NCBI GenBank assembly: GCA_934569045.1
Contig: CAKTJX010000006.1
Span: forward strand, 13,768-77,767
Direction of reading: 5' to 3'
Source: an uncultured Oscillospiraceae bacterium
GTDB lineage: Bacteria; Bacillota; Clostridia; Oscillospirales; Oscillospiraceae
DNA: 64,000 bases
The notes under the pieces were generated by a model. The model made no database searches and was not told the origin of the DNA. It saw only the letters and a program-made list of their open reading frames with translations. This document shows positions 8,823 to 17,953 of this stretch, piece after piece. The translations under genes were made by a program, and so were the position numbers. The first letter of the stretch is position 1. Every line of letters begins with the position of its first letter.

Positions 8823-10120
8823 TGGAAAAAGAAGTCCTGTGGAAGGGGCTCAAGCTGTTTCTGGGGGCTATGGTCCTCTTCACCCTGCTATCCCGTGCCG
8901 TCTACCAGCAGGGCAGGGCGGTGGTATCCACCGCCGTACCCACCAGCGGAACGGTGGAGCATACGGTGCGCGTCACCGGGAAAACGGTGCAGGAGCAGGA
9001 GGCGGCGGTGGTGACTCAGCCGGGGCTCCTGGTGGGGGCCGTGCGGGTGTCAGAGGGCCAGCAGGTTCAGGCCGGGGATGTGCTGTTCTGCCTGGACATG
9101 GACAATTTGGAAGAGGCCATCACCGCCCAGCGCCAGGAGCTGCGCAAGCAGGAGCTCTCCGTGCAGGAAAGCTACAGTCAGAGCAGCGCCCAGGCCCAGC
9201 AGCGGGCCCTCGCCCGGGCCCAGGCCCAGGAAAACTATGACGCGGCGGTGTCCGGCGCGGAAGCCGCCCTGGAACGGGCGGAGCAGGCCGTAGCCAAGGC
9301 CCAGGGGGCGCTGGACGTGCTGCCGCCGGGGGAGACCCCGGACGAAAGCCTTCTGGACGCGGCAGACCAGGCCCAGAGAAATTTTGAACAGGCCCTGGAC
9401 GATCTGGACAATGCCCAGCGCGTCTACGGCCAGGCCGTGGATACTGCCAACCTGCCGGAGGCTGTGAGCAACGGCGGCAGGATCGGCCAGATCACCTATG
9501 ACCAGCTGGAGGGGAAGCTGCAAAAGCTGGAAGCCCTCCGGGATGCCCAGGGGGAGGTTCTGGCCCCGGCGGACGGGGTGGTGACCGCCTGCTATGTCCG
9601 CACGGGGCAGCTGACCGGGGACACCGCCGCGGTTCTGATTGCGGACAGCAGTCAGGGGTGGAAATTCACGGCCACGGTCACCCAGGCCCAGAGCCAGTAC
9701 ATCGGCACCGGGGATAAAGTCACCCTGGTGCTGGAAAGCACAGGCAAGGAATACCGGGACCTTCCGGTGACGGCTTTCTCCCCCCAGGAGGATGGCGGAA
9801 CCCTGACGGTTTCCGTCCCCGCCCAGGGTATCCCTCTGGGGGCCGGGATGGAGCTGCGGTTTACGAAGCGGTCCCAGGCATATTCCTGCTGCGTGCCCCT
9901 GACGGCCCTGCACATGGATGCCCAGAATCGGCCCTATGTGCTGACGGTGGAAACGGTGAATACGGTACTGGGGGCCCAGACCCAGGCGGTGAAAACGGCG
10001 GTTACCGTATTGGACCAGAATGACAAGACGGCGGCCCTGGAGGGCGGCCTGACGGGCAAGCGGGTCATCGTCAGCGCGGACCGCGCCGTGGATGACGGAA
10101 GCCGGGTGCGGGCAGAATGA
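8819..10120 (+). CDS. HlyD/RND-type periplasmic adaptor-like protein
   Basis: About 433 residues. An N-terminal membrane anchor (LFLGAMVLFTLL) leads to a half lipoyl-like region (QPGLLVGAVRVSEGQQVQAGDVLFCLD), then a long Gln/Ala/Glu-rich helical hairpin of about 130 residues with coiled-coil character. The second half lipoyl (VLAPADGVVTACYVRTGQLTG) and beta-barrel segments follow. This is the order of membrane-fusion proteins, which usually serve efflux pumps or MacB-type ABC machines. ATG 8819 or 8822 both fit the GGGAGG site. Its position directly after two importer permeases is unusual. Confidence 0.8.
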   Translation: MMEKEVLWKGLKLFLGAMVLFTLLSRAVYQQGRAVVSTAVPTSGTVEHTVRVTGKTVQEQEAAVVTQPGLLVGAVRVSEGQQVQAGDVLFCLDMDNLEEAITAQRQELRKQELSVQESYSQSSAQAQQRALARAQAQENYDAAVSGAEAALERAEQAVAKAQGALDVLPPGETPDESLLDAADQAQRNFEQALDDLDNAQRVYGQAVDTANLPEAVSNGGRIGQITYDQLEGKLQKLEALRDAQGEVLAPADGVVTACYVRTGQLTGDTAAVLIADSSQGWKFTATVTQAQSQYIGTGDKVTLVLESTGKEYRDLPVTAFSPQEDGGTLTVSVPAQGIPLGAGMELRFTKRSQAYSCCVPLTALHMDAQNRPYVLTVETVNTVLGAQTQAVKTAVTVLDQNDKTAALEGGLTGKRVIVSADRAVDDGSRVRAE

Positions 10121-11052
10121 GACGGGGCATTTGCTTTTTCATGGCCGTGGCCTTATGCATATGGGCAGTGGCCCTTTGCCGTCGTGCGGAAAGCCTGGGC
10201 AGCGGCGTGACGGTGCTGCTGGACAGGGTTGTGACGCTGGCGGAGGCGGAAGAAATCTGGCAGCGGGAAGGGGAAGAGAAAACCCCGGTGGGCTTCTGCC
10301 TCTATGGCCCCCGGCAGACTGGGAATCTTTCCTGCCCGGATACGGGGAAGACTGCCCAGGCCCCGATAACGGCGGTGTACGGCAATACCGCCCTGCTGGG
10401 GGCGGAGGCCCTGACCTGGAGCCGGGGTTGTGTGCCGGATCGGCAGACGGCCCAGAACCTTTTCGGTACGGAGCGGCTGGGGGCCCAGCAGGTGCGCCTA
10501 GCGGGGGAGACCCTGCCCGCCCTGGCCGTCCACGAAGCGCTGACACCGGGGGTGCTGGTATCCGCCGGGGCGGAGGACACGCTGACCCGGTGTGTTCTGG
10601 CGGGCTGGGACGAAAACGGAGCCCAGACCGCCCAGGCCTTTCTGCTGCGGCATGGGCTCTCCGGGACTGTTCTCAACTATTTTCCTCTGCTGGCCTGGGC
10701 GAAAAACGCCGCCCTGCTGCCCCTCTGGGGGCTCCTGGCGCTTGCCAGCCTCCGGGCCGGGGAAAGAAAGCGGATTTTTGGCGTTTTGCTGGCTTTGGCG
10801 GGCGGCGCTTTGCTATTCCGGTTCCTGGTGATCCCCAGGGACGCGATCCCCTCCCGGTGGTCGGATTTTTCCTTCTGGGGGAGCCTCCTCCGGGCGCGGC
10901 GAGAGAATTTTCTTGCCATAGTGACGGCGGCGGAGAATCGGGCGTTGCAAGTGGAGCGGAATATGATACAATCAGGCATATATGCCCTGGCAGGTCTTCT
11001 GGCGGCTGCCCTGGGCGGAAGGAGGGAGCGCCGTGCGGCTTCTGCTCATTGA
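10117..11052 (+). CDS. Membrane protein with MacB-like extracytoplasmic domain
   Basis: The ATGA overlap with the adaptor gene indicates coupling. One N-terminal membrane segment is followed by about 170 extracytoplasmic residues with VTAVYGNTALLG- and CVPDRQTAQNLFGTERLGAQQVRLAGE-like elements. These recall the periplasmic core domain of MacB/FtsX-family permeases. Two or three hydrophobic segments and a basic C-terminus follow. The FtsX permease domain itself is not apparent. It may partner the HlyD-like protein as a sensor or partial exporter; this is inference. Confidence 0.5.
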   Translation: MRRGICFFMAVALCIWAVALCRRAESLGSGVTVLLDRVVTLAEAEEIWQREGEEKTPVGFCLYGPRQTGNLSCPDTGKTAQAPITAVYGNTALLGAEALTWSRGCVPDRQTAQNLFGTERLGAQQVRLAGETLPALAVHEALTPGVLVSAGAEDTLTRCVLAGWDENGAQTAQAFLLRHGLSGTVLNYFPLLAWAKNAALLPLWGLLALASLRAGERKRIFGVLLALAGGALLFRFLVIPRDAIPSRWSDFSFWGSLLRARRENFLAIVTAAENRALQVERNMIQSGIYALAGLLAAALGGRRERRAASAH

Positions 11053-11713
11053 GGATGACGAGAGCCTCTGCCTGTCGCTGGGCTTTCAGCTGCGGCAGGA
11101 CGGATTCGGGTTGGATATCTGCCGGGACGGAGAGGAGGGCCTCTTCTACGCCCGGCAGCAGGCCCATGACCTGATTTTATTGGATCGGATGCTGCCGGGA
11201 CGGGACGGACTGTCCCTGCTGCGGCAGCTGCGCCGGGAGGGAATCGCCACCCCGGTGATCTTCCTGACCGCCCTGGGCCAGGTCAGCGACAAGACCCAAG
11301 GCCTGGACGCGGGGGCGGACGACTACCTGGTAAAGCCCTTTGCCTATGACGAGCTGCTGTCCCGCATCCGCTGTGTGCTGCGGCGGCCCGGAAGCTTCAT
11401 GGGCGGCGGGGAGCTGCGCTATGGGGACATTGCCTATGACCCAAGCAGCCTGACGCTGCGCCGGGGAGAGGCTTCTACGGAGCTTTCCAGGCGGCTGGGG
11501 GATCTGCTGGAGCTGTTCCTGCGCAACCCCGGCCAGACTCTGCCCCGGCAGACCATTCTGCTGCGGGTCTGGGGCATGGAGACGGAGGTGGAGGACGGGA
11601 ATCTGGATAACTACACCTACTTCCTCCGCCGGAGCCTTCGCAAGGTGGGAAGCAAGTTGCAGCTCACCACCGTCCGGGGTGTGGGCTACCGATTGGAGGA
11701 GAAGGAGAAATGA
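11033..11713 (+). CDS. OmpR/PhoB-family response regulator
   Basis: DNA-binding regulator of a two-component pair. The receiver domain has the acidic pocket E7-D8-D9, phosphoacceptor D51 in LILLDRMLPG, and the conserved Lys in DDYLVKPF. A winged-helix effector ends in TVRGVGYRLEE. GTG 11033 was chosen because GGAGGGAG lies just upstream and the product begins exactly at the receiver domain (VRLLLIEDDE). The start lies inside the end of the previous gene, and the stop overlaps the kinase start, so the genes are cotranscribed. Confidence 0.93.
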   Translation: MRLLLIEDDESLCLSLGFQLRQDGFGLDICRDGEEGLFYARQQAHDLILLDRMLPGRDGLSLLRQLRREGIATPVIFLTALGQVSDKTQGLDAGADDYLVKPFAYDELLSRIRCVLRRPGSFMGGGELRYGDIAYDPSSLTLRRGEASTELSRRLGDLLELFLRNPGQTLPRQTILLRVWGMETEVEDGNLDNYTYFLRRSLRKVGSKLQLTTVRGVGYRLEEKEK

Positions 11714-12972
11714 AACGTCTGCGGGCAGGCCTGACGGCCTTTAACACCCTGATTACCGGGGCCATTGTGCTGGGCATGACGCTTTTGTGCCTGATTCTTT
11801 CAGAAAAGAGCGCCCGGACAGAGAGCTTCCGGAATTTCAGCGGCCAGATGGCCACGGCGGCCGCCTACCTGCAAAGCCAGGACAGGCTGAGCCTTGGCTG
11901 GCTGGAGCAGCTGGAAACCACCGGGCAGCTGCACACCTCCATTCTGGACGGGGGCGCGCCCCTGTTTTCCGTGGGGCTGAACCCGGCACGGGACGGCACC
12001 GCCGCGGAGGCCGCCCGGCGTATTGCCCGGCAGGACTACGGTCTGCCGGAAAAGAACCGGCTCTTCACCTGTACCTTTTCCATGACGGATCAGGGGAAAG
12101 CCTATTTTGCCGGGGTGGCGAAAATTCCCAAAGAGGGTGGGGCCCTGGAGATCACCATGCTCTGCCCCCTGGACAGCCTGGAACAGGGCTTTGCCCGCCA
12201 GAGGCTGGCCGTGGGGCTGGGAACCGCGTTGGCCGTGGGGCTACTGGGGGTATTCTCCTGGAGCTTCACGGGGCGGCTGCTGCGGCCCATCGAGCAGAGC
12301 CGCCGGGAGCAGACCCAGTTCATCGCCGCAGCTTCCCACGAGCTGCGCACGCCGCTGACGGCCATCCTCTCCGCCGCTGCCGCCATGGAGCGGGCGGAGG
12401 GGGAGGAGCGGCATGTGTTCTCCCAGGTGATCGACCGGGAGGGCCGCCGCATGGGGCGGCTGATCACGGATATGCTGACCCTTGCCAGCGCCGACAGCGG
12501 CGGCTGGCAGCTGCGGCCCCGGCCCACGGAGCCGGACATCGTGGCTCTGGATGCCTACGAGACCTATGCCCCCCAGGCGAGGGAGAAGGGGCTAAAGCTC
12601 CTGCTGGAGCTGCCGGAGGAGCTGCCGACCGTTACGGCGGACCCGGATAGGTTAGGGCAGGCGCTGGCCATTCTCCTGGACAATGCCCTGAGCTACACCC
12701 CCGCCCCCGGCAGGATCACCCTGGGGGCCCAGGTTTTTGGCAAAAAGCTCCGCTTTACGGTGGCGGACACAGGGCCGGGGGTGCCGGAGGGGGAGAAGCA
12801 GCAGATATTCCAGCGCTTCCACCGCAGCGAGCAGGCTCGGTCAGACCGGGCCCACTTCGGTTTGGGCCTCAGCATTGCCGCCGAGATCGCCGCCCGCCAT
12901 CAGGGCAAGCTCTGGGTGGAGGACGGCCCCCAGGGCGGCGCAATATTCCTATTGGAATTGCCCCTGCGATAG
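11710..12972 (+). CDS. Sensor histidine kinase
   Basis: Membrane kinase partner of the response regulator; the start overlaps its stop (ATGA). Two membrane segments (about residues 12-32 and 170-192) bracket an extracytoplasmic sensor region of about 130 residues. The H-box ASHELRTPLTAIL then carries the phosphorylated His near residue 213. The ATPase domain has the N-box DNALSYTP, G1 DTGPGVPEG and G2 HFGLGLSIA. No HAMP domain is obvious. It probably senses the solute or stress handled by the flanking transporter genes (inference). Confidence 0.93.
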   Translation: MKRLRAGLTAFNTLITGAIVLGMTLLCLILSEKSARTESFRNFSGQMATAAAYLQSQDRLSLGWLEQLETTGQLHTSILDGGAPLFSVGLNPARDGTAAEAARRIARQDYGLPEKNRLFTCTFSMTDQGKAYFAGVAKIPKEGGALEITMLCPLDSLEQGFARQRLAVGLGTALAVGLLGVFSWSFTGRLLRPIEQSRREQTQFIAAASHELRTPLTAILSAAAAMERAEGEERHVFSQVIDREGRRMGRLITDMLTLASADSGGWQLRPRPTEPDIVALDAYETYAPQAREKGLKLLLELPEELPTVTADPDRLGQALAILLDNALSYTPAPGRITLGAQVFGKKLRFTVADTGPGVPEGEKQQIFQRFHRSEQARSDRAHFGLGLSIAAEIAARHQGKLWVEDGPQGGAIFLLELPLR

Positions 12973-13046
12973 ATGCCTTTTAGAGGTGCGGGTGGTATTC
13001 TGATCCCATCGCCGGAGAAAAGCTCCGGCGGAAAGGAGAATATAAA

Positions 13047-15275
13047 ATGCTGCAACGAATTTTTGCCCTGCTGCTGGCTCTTGCCCTGGTGCTTTCCGGG
13101 CTGGCCGGGTGCGGGAAACAGGAGACCCAGGAGACAACCGCCCCAACGGCGGCCATGGGCCGCTATGTGGAGACGGAGCTTGCCCTCCCGGCGGCGGGGT
13201 ATCCGAGGGATCTGGTGACGCTGACGGACGGGCGGCTGCGCTTAAGTCTGATGACGGAGGAGGGAGCGGTCCGGGTCTTCACCCAGCTGGCGGACGGTAG
13301 CTGGCAGGAGAATATCCTGCCCCAGCAGCTGGAAGCCCTGGGACAGGTGGACGTGCTCCGGCTTTCCCCGGACGGCACGGTGTTTGTCTCCCAGTGTGAG
13401 GAGTTGGAGGACGGGCGCTACGCCTACCATCTGTCCCTGGTGTCCCCGGAGGGGGATGTGCGGGAGCTGCCGCTGACGGGCATTGATGCGGACGACCAGG
13501 CGGGCTTTCTGATCGGGAACGCGGACTTTACGGCCTCCGGAAAGCTGGTGGTCCTCTTCTCCTTTGACGACCTCCGGGAGCTGACGGAAGGCGATAGCTT
13601 CGGCCCGAACCTCAATTCCCTGGGCATCTGGACCAACATCATGGGCTGTGCCGGAGAGGATACCTATTTGCTGAATGACGAGCTCTGCAGCCGGGTGCGG
13701 CAGGGGCAGCAGGACAGCCTGACCGATGTCCTGGGGCGGCAGCTGATGGCCTCCGCCCAGGCCACCTCCGGCGATAGCGGCAAGTGCACCTTCTGGCAGA
13801 ATGAGAAGGGCTATCTCTTCTTCACCACGGACACGGGGCTTTACAGCTATGTGCCCGACGGCAGCGTGACGGAGGAGCTGGTCAGCGCGGACAAGAGCTC
13901 CTTCGGGGACCCCAGCTTTACCCCGGTGGCCATGACCGGCACGGAGGAGGGGGTCTTCTATGTGCTGGCCTGGCAGTCTGGCGGCGCGGTGCTGTGCCGC
14001 TATGCCTTTGATGCCAGCGTGCCCCTGCAAGCCACCAAGACGCTGAAAATCTATACCCTCTATGCTGACGATGACCTGAACCAGCTGGCCGCGAAGTATC
14101 GCAAGGACCACCCGGAGCTGGAGGTTTCCGTGGAGGTGGGCCTCTCCGGAGAGAACGGCATGACCGAGGCGGATGCCCTGCGCACCCTGAATACGGAAAT
14201 TCTGGCGGGCTCCGGCCCGGATGTTCTGCGGATGGACGGCATGTCCCTGGACAGCTACCTTAATAAGGATGTACTCTTGGATCTGTCCGGCCTGCTGGAA
14301 GAAACCCAGACCCTGGAGCAGATCACCCGCTGCTACGCTTCGGATGGGAAGCTTCTGGTCCTGCCTACCGCCTTTGCCATCCCCGCCGTCTATGGCCCCC
14401 GCAGCCTGGTCAGCCAGATCACGGACCTGGATTCCCTGGTCGGCGCGACTGCCCAGGCCCTTGCGGAGAACAGCGAGGCCACCAACGCCATGTACGGGAT
14501 GTTCCCGGAGCTGTTGACGGACAACCTGTATGACAGCTGCTCCGCCGCCTGGAAACAGGCCGATGGGACCCTGGACGCGGCGGCACTGGAACGCTGGATG
14601 GATTCCATGAGTCAGCTCTATGCCCTGGACGCGCCCCTGCGGGAAAAGTACGCGGATATGCTGCAAGCTATGGAAGGGGAGGCCATTCTGACCCCAGGAG
14701 ACTACACGGCCATCGCCGGGGCCTGGAATATCCTGATGAACCACATGGCCATTTCCGTGGGTACTTTGGAGAGCATGGACCTGTGGTCCTTCGCCCTGGC
14801 CGGGGATGACCAGCTGGAAGATTACGCCTTGGAGCCGCTGTACCCCCAGGCATCGGGGGTGTTCCTGCCCCGGCAGCTCTACGGCATCCTGTCCGCGTCG
14901 CGCAGCGGGGCGGAGGCCATGGACTTCCTGCGCTTTGTCCTCAGCGAGGAGGTGCAGGATGGGTGGAGCTACGGCTTCCCTGTGAACCGGAGTGCCTTTG
15001 ACCGGGAGATCGCCCAGAACAAGGTGTCGAAGGGTGTATTCGCCTCTTCGGATGAAAACGGCAACATGATCTCCTTTATGTCCCGCTACCCCAGCGCCGC
15101 CGAGCGGCAGCAGTTCAAAACCTGGGTAGATGGGCTCACCACTCCCGCCCTGACGGACCGCACCATCCGCAGCGTGGTCATGGAGCAGGCCACCGCCTGC
15201 CTGAAGGGCACCTGCACCCCCGCCCAGGCCGCATCCCAGGCGCTGCAAACGCTGAATCTGTATTTGTCTGAATAA
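13047..15275 (+). CDS. Large extracellular solute-binding lipoprotein
   Basis: 742 residues with a signal peptide and lipobox LSGLAGC. The first 320 mature residues form a repetitive, beta-rich region that I read as a propeller-like sensor domain (inference). From about residue 330 (TLKIYTLYADDDLNQLAAKYRKDHPELEV) the protein looks like a family 1 ABC solute-binding domain, including TEILAGSGPDVLRMDG and a C-terminal block. It is the likely binding component for the two permeases 5 kb upstream. GGAAAGGAG precedes the ATG, just after a small CTCCGGC hairpin. Confidence 0.8.
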   Translation: MLQRIFALLLALALVLSGLAGCGKQETQETTAPTAAMGRYVETELALPAAGYPRDLVTLTDGRLRLSLMTEEGAVRVFTQLADGSWQENILPQQLEALGQVDVLRLSPDGTVFVSQCEELEDGRYAYHLSLVSPEGDVRELPLTGIDADDQAGFLIGNADFTASGKLVVLFSFDDLRELTEGDSFGPNLNSLGIWTNIMGCAGEDTYLLNDELCSRVRQGQQDSLTDVLGRQLMASAQATSGDSGKCTFWQNEKGYLFFTTDTGLYSYVPDGSVTEELVSADKSSFGDPSFTPVAMTGTEEGVFYVLAWQSGGAVLCRYAFDASVPLQATKTLKIYTLYADDDLNQLAAKYRKDHPELEVSVEVGLSGENGMTEADALRTLNTEILAGSGPDVLRMDGMSLDSYLNKDVLLDLSGLLEETQTLEQITRCYASDGKLLVLPTAFAIPAVYGPRSLVSQITDLDSLVGATAQALAENSEATNAMYGMFPELLTDNLYDSCSAAWKQADGTLDAAALERWMDSMSQLYALDAPLREKYADMLQAMEGEAILTPGDYTAIAGAWNILMNHMAISVGTLESMDLWSFALAGDDQLEDYALEPLYPQASGVFLPRQLYGILSASRSGAEAMDFLRFVLSEEVQDGWSYGFPVNRSAFDREIAQNKVSKGVFASSDENGNMISFMSRYPSAAERQQFKTWVDGLTTPALTDRTIRSVVMEQATACLKGTCTPAQAASQALQTLNLYLSE

Positions 15276-15280
15276 AACCT

Positions 15281-15432
15281 GGGGGCTGTTGCAAAATAGC
15301 AAACCCGTAGGGGCGGCTATTAGCCGCCCGCCGACTTTCGGGACAGAGCGTATCGATCAAACGCGCAATTCCGTCAGATCGCGGGCGGCTGGTAGCCGCC
15401 CCTACGAAAATGCCTATTTTGCAACAGCCCCT
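15281..15432. repeat. MITE-like palindromic repeat, copy 2, nested in a longer inverted repeat
   Basis: The core at 15306-15406 matches copy 1 at 4765-4866. Its 25 bp end repeats (CGTAGGGGCGGCTATTAGCC and complement) have two mismatches. It lies inside a second inverted repeat, GGGGCTGTTGCAAAATAG near 15282 and CTATTTTGCAACAGCCCC near 15414. The whole is a nested cruciform of about 150 bp just downstream of the binding-protein gene. Confidence 0.8.
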
Positions 15433-15445
15433 ACAATTTTTTGCC

Positions 15446-15475
15446 TTGACGTAAAGGGTGGAAGAAACGTATAAT
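15446..15475 (+). promoter_or_regulatory. Promoter of the acyltransferase gene
   Basis: TTGACG and TATAAT are 18 bases apart, 30 bases before the start codon. Confidence 0.75.
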
Positions 15476-15504
15476 GACAGGAAGAGGAAAGGGGGGGCGG
15501 GCGC

Positions 15505-16515
15505 ATGCCGCGAAAGAGAGTGGCCTTTGTGGATACGGCCAGGGGCTTTGGTATTCTGGCGATCATTCTTTCCCATGTGATCTCTGGCCATCCGGTGGCG
15601 AATTGGCTGTTTACCTTCCATGTGCCGCTGTTTTTTTTCCTGTCGGGCTTCGTGTTCCGGGCGGAGAAACCCTTTGGGGAATTTTTGAAGGGCAAGTGCC
15701 GGACGCTTTTGCTGCCCTACGGGACTTTGGCGCTGCCCATGATTTTGTCCGAGGGTTACCTGACTACGGTCCGGGGGCAGTCCATCTGGCCCAGGGTGTT
15801 GGAGCTGACGGGGCAGGTGCTCTTGCAGCGGCGGATGTGGACGCTGTGGTTCCTGGCCTGTCTCTTCCTGCTGGAAATCGGCTGCTATTTTCTGGTGCGC
15901 TCTGTTCAGAAGCCCCACATTTTGGCGCTGATCGGCGCAATATTGGGTATTCTCGGTGTTTTGTATGTGGGCCGGGGGCTGCCCGCGCTGCCCTGGAATC
16001 TGGATTTGTGCTTCCCGGCTCTGCCGTTCTTCTTAGGCGGCTATCTCCTGCGCGGTCAGGGGGAGACCTTGGCGCGTGCGGCAAAGTCCCGGCGGGGGGT
16101 GCTGCTCTTTCTGGGCCTTGGCGCGGTGAATCTGGCGGCAGGTACCCCCGGCATTCTGGGGAAGGTGCCCGTGCTGGACCTCTTCGGCGGCCAGTTCGGC
16201 ATTGCGCCGCTGAGCTATCTGGCGGCCTTTGCCGGCATCGGCGCGGTGCTGATCGCCTCCTGCTGGATCTGCTGGAAGCCCATTACCTATATCGGCCAGA
16301 ACAGCCTCATCTATTTCGCCTGGCACCAGAACCCCATTATGACGGTGATCTCCGTGTGGTTTCCCCGGATGGGGATTCCCGTTTCGGATTTTTCATCGTC
16401 TGCTGCCATGTGGGCGGAAAAAGGGCTGGAGGTGGCGGTGATTCTGCTGATTCTCTCTGCCTGCAACTGGCTGCTGACCCGTCCGGGGCTGCGGTGGCTG
16501 CTGGGAAAGAAATAA
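15505..16515 (+). CDS. Acyltransferase family 3 membrane protein
   Basis: Multi-pass membrane acyltransferase of 336 residues. The N-terminus VAFVDTARGFGILAIILSHV is the typical motif of the family, and FTFHVPLFFFLSGFVFR is its second signature. About ten hydrophobic segments follow. Such enzymes O-acylate cell-surface sugars or lipids from a cytoplasmic acyl donor; the substrate here is unknown. AGGAAAGGGGGG lies upstream of the ATG. It is transcribed alone and shares its terminator with the convergent carrier gene. Confidence 0.85.
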   Translation: MPRKRVAFVDTARGFGILAIILSHVISGHPVANWLFTFHVPLFFFLSGFVFRAEKPFGEFLKGKCRTLLLPYGTLALPMILSEGYLTTVRGQSIWPRVLELTGQVLLQRRMWTLWFLACLFLLEIGCYFLVRSVQKPHILALIGAILGILGVLYVGRGLPALPWNLDLCFPALPFFLGGYLLRGQGETLARAAKSRRGVLLFLGLGAVNLAAGTPGILGKVPVLDLFGGQFGIAPLSYLAAFAGIGAVLIASCWICWKPITYIGQNSLIYFAWHQNPIMTVISVWFPRMGIPVSDFSSSAAMWAEKGLEVAVILLILSACNWLLTRPGLRWLLGKK

Positions 16516-16580
16516 GAATCCATAGCAAAAATGTTTGAATTTCTCTGGATTTTGTTGAAAACAAAAAGCTTTATAAATAC

Positions 16581-16610
16581 AAAAAATCGGCCAGAAATGG
16601 CCGATTTTTT
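16581..16610. terminator. Bidirectional terminator
   Basis: AAAAAATCGGCC and GGCCGATTTTTT flank a six-base loop between convergent genes. A nearly identical terminator is at 21776-21808. Confidence 0.9.
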
Positions 16611-16622
16611 TGATGCCGTCTT

Positions 16623-17936
16623 TTACAGAACCATGGAAATGATCAGGTTGTATACGGCGCAGATGCCCACGCTGACGGGGACGGCGGTGAACAGCAGGCG
16701 GTTAAATAGGCTGTTGCGGTCCTCTTCGTTGCCGCAGGAGCCCAGGATCAGGCTGCCGCCGGAGGAGAAGGGGCTGATGGCGGAGCTCTGGGCACCCAGC
16801 ACCGTGCAGGTGAAGAGGGCAGCGGGGCTCAGGCCGGTGGAGGCCGCCAGGGCGGGGATCAGGGGGAAGAGGGCAGGGCAGACAACGCCGGTGGTGGAGG
16901 AGAAGAAGCTCATAATCGCGCCGACAACGGAGAAGGCCAGCGGCACCAGCCAGGTGGGTACATTGCTGCCGATCCAGTTGGACAGCATGGTGATGGTGCC
17001 CGCCTCTACGGCAACGGCAATCAGCATGCCCGCGCCCGCGATCATCAGGATGGTGTTCCAGGGCACTTTGGCAATGATCTCCTTCTGGGGGGCCAGCTTC
17101 AGCAGCAGGGCGATCACCGCGAAGACGATGGCCACAAGACCCACGTCAATCTTTCCGGCTACGGTGGCAATGGCCTTACTGCCGGGCAGAATCATTTTCA
17201 GGATGGGGAAGATCAGCACCACGGCCATCATGGCGAGAATCAGCCAGAGGGTCTGCTTCTGAACCTTGGTATAGGCTTCGGGCTTTTCAAAGGTAACGCC
17301 CTTGCCAATGCCCCGGTTGCTCTTGAAGCCGAAGCGGAACACGGAAATAATGATCAGGCTGGACACGATGGCCAGGCCGAACATGGTCAGAGAGCTGGAA
17401 AAGGAGTCGATGGGGGTCAGCTCCGGGGTGGCCTCATAGGCGGTGTCCATCAGACCCCGGAAGACAACGCCCAGAGCGGCGGTGGGGAAGTTGCCGCCTG
17501 CCAGCGCGCCGCAGTTGATGGCAACAGCGCCGGTGAGCTTGTCCATTTTGGCCTCTTCACAGATCAGCATGGTAATGGGGGCCAGGAATGCTAGTACGGT
17601 GAAGTAGGCAGCGCCCATAACGGACAGTACCACGGCCACAAAGAACAGGGCGAAGGGAAGCAGACCGGGGAACTTCCGGCAGGCGTACAGCAGGGAACGG
17701 GAAATCTTTTCCAGGGTGCCGTTGGCGGCGGCCACGTTGTAGAACAGGCTCACCGCCAGAATGACGAACATAGTGTTCGTGGGCCAGTAGCCGATCAGCG
17801 TTTTGGGCCTCAGGCCCATGCCGAAGCAGCCGATGAGATAGGCGAAGACAATACAGAAAAATCCGGTGTTGATCTTGGTTTTGTAGCCAAGATAGACCGC
17901 CAGCGCAATGGCGGCAATGATCAGAAAGCTCAGCAT
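16623..17936 (-). CDS. DASS/MatC-like anion (dicarboxylate-type) permease
   Basis: 437 residues with about 11-12 hydrophobic segments. The N-terminus has the look of the MatC N-terminal domain (GYKTKINTGFFCIVFAYLIG, PTNTMFVILAVSLFYNVA). Two re-entrant-like repeats, GALAGGNFPTAALG and LGAQSSAISPFSSGGSL, match the Ser/Thr/Asn-rich substrate hairpins of the ion transporter superfamily. It probably takes up a carboxylate using an ion gradient. It is the second gene of an operon with the hydrolase below, 17 bases apart, and both are probably controlled by the divergent LysR regulator. Confidence 0.8.
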   Translation of the reverse strand: MLSFLIIAAIALAVYLGYKTKINTGFFCIVFAYLIGCFGMGLRPKTLIGYWPTNTMFVILAVSLFYNVAAANGTLEKISRSLLYACRKFPGLLPFALFFVAVVLSVMGAAYFTVLAFLAPITMLICEEAKMDKLTGAVAINCGALAGGNFPTAALGVVFRGLMDTAYEATPELTPIDSFSSSLTMFGLAIVSSLIIISVFRFGFKSNRGIGKGVTFEKPEAYTKVQKQTLWLILAMMAVVLIFPILKMILPGSKAIATVAGKIDVGLVAIVFAVIALLLKLAPQKEIIAKVPWNTILMIAGAGMLIAVAVEAGTITMLSNWIGSNVPTWLVPLAFSVVGAIMSFFSSTTGVVCPALFPLIPALAASTGLSPAALFTCTVLGAQSSAISPFSSGGSLILGSCGNEEDRNSLFNRLLFTAVPVSVGICAVYNLIISMVL

Positions 17937-17953
17937 TTGTGAATTCCTCCCGG

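Noticed and set aside
13242..15302. 686-codon minus-strand frame opposite the solute-binding lipoprotein
   Set aside because: Shadow ORF: no start context, composition like other antisense frames.
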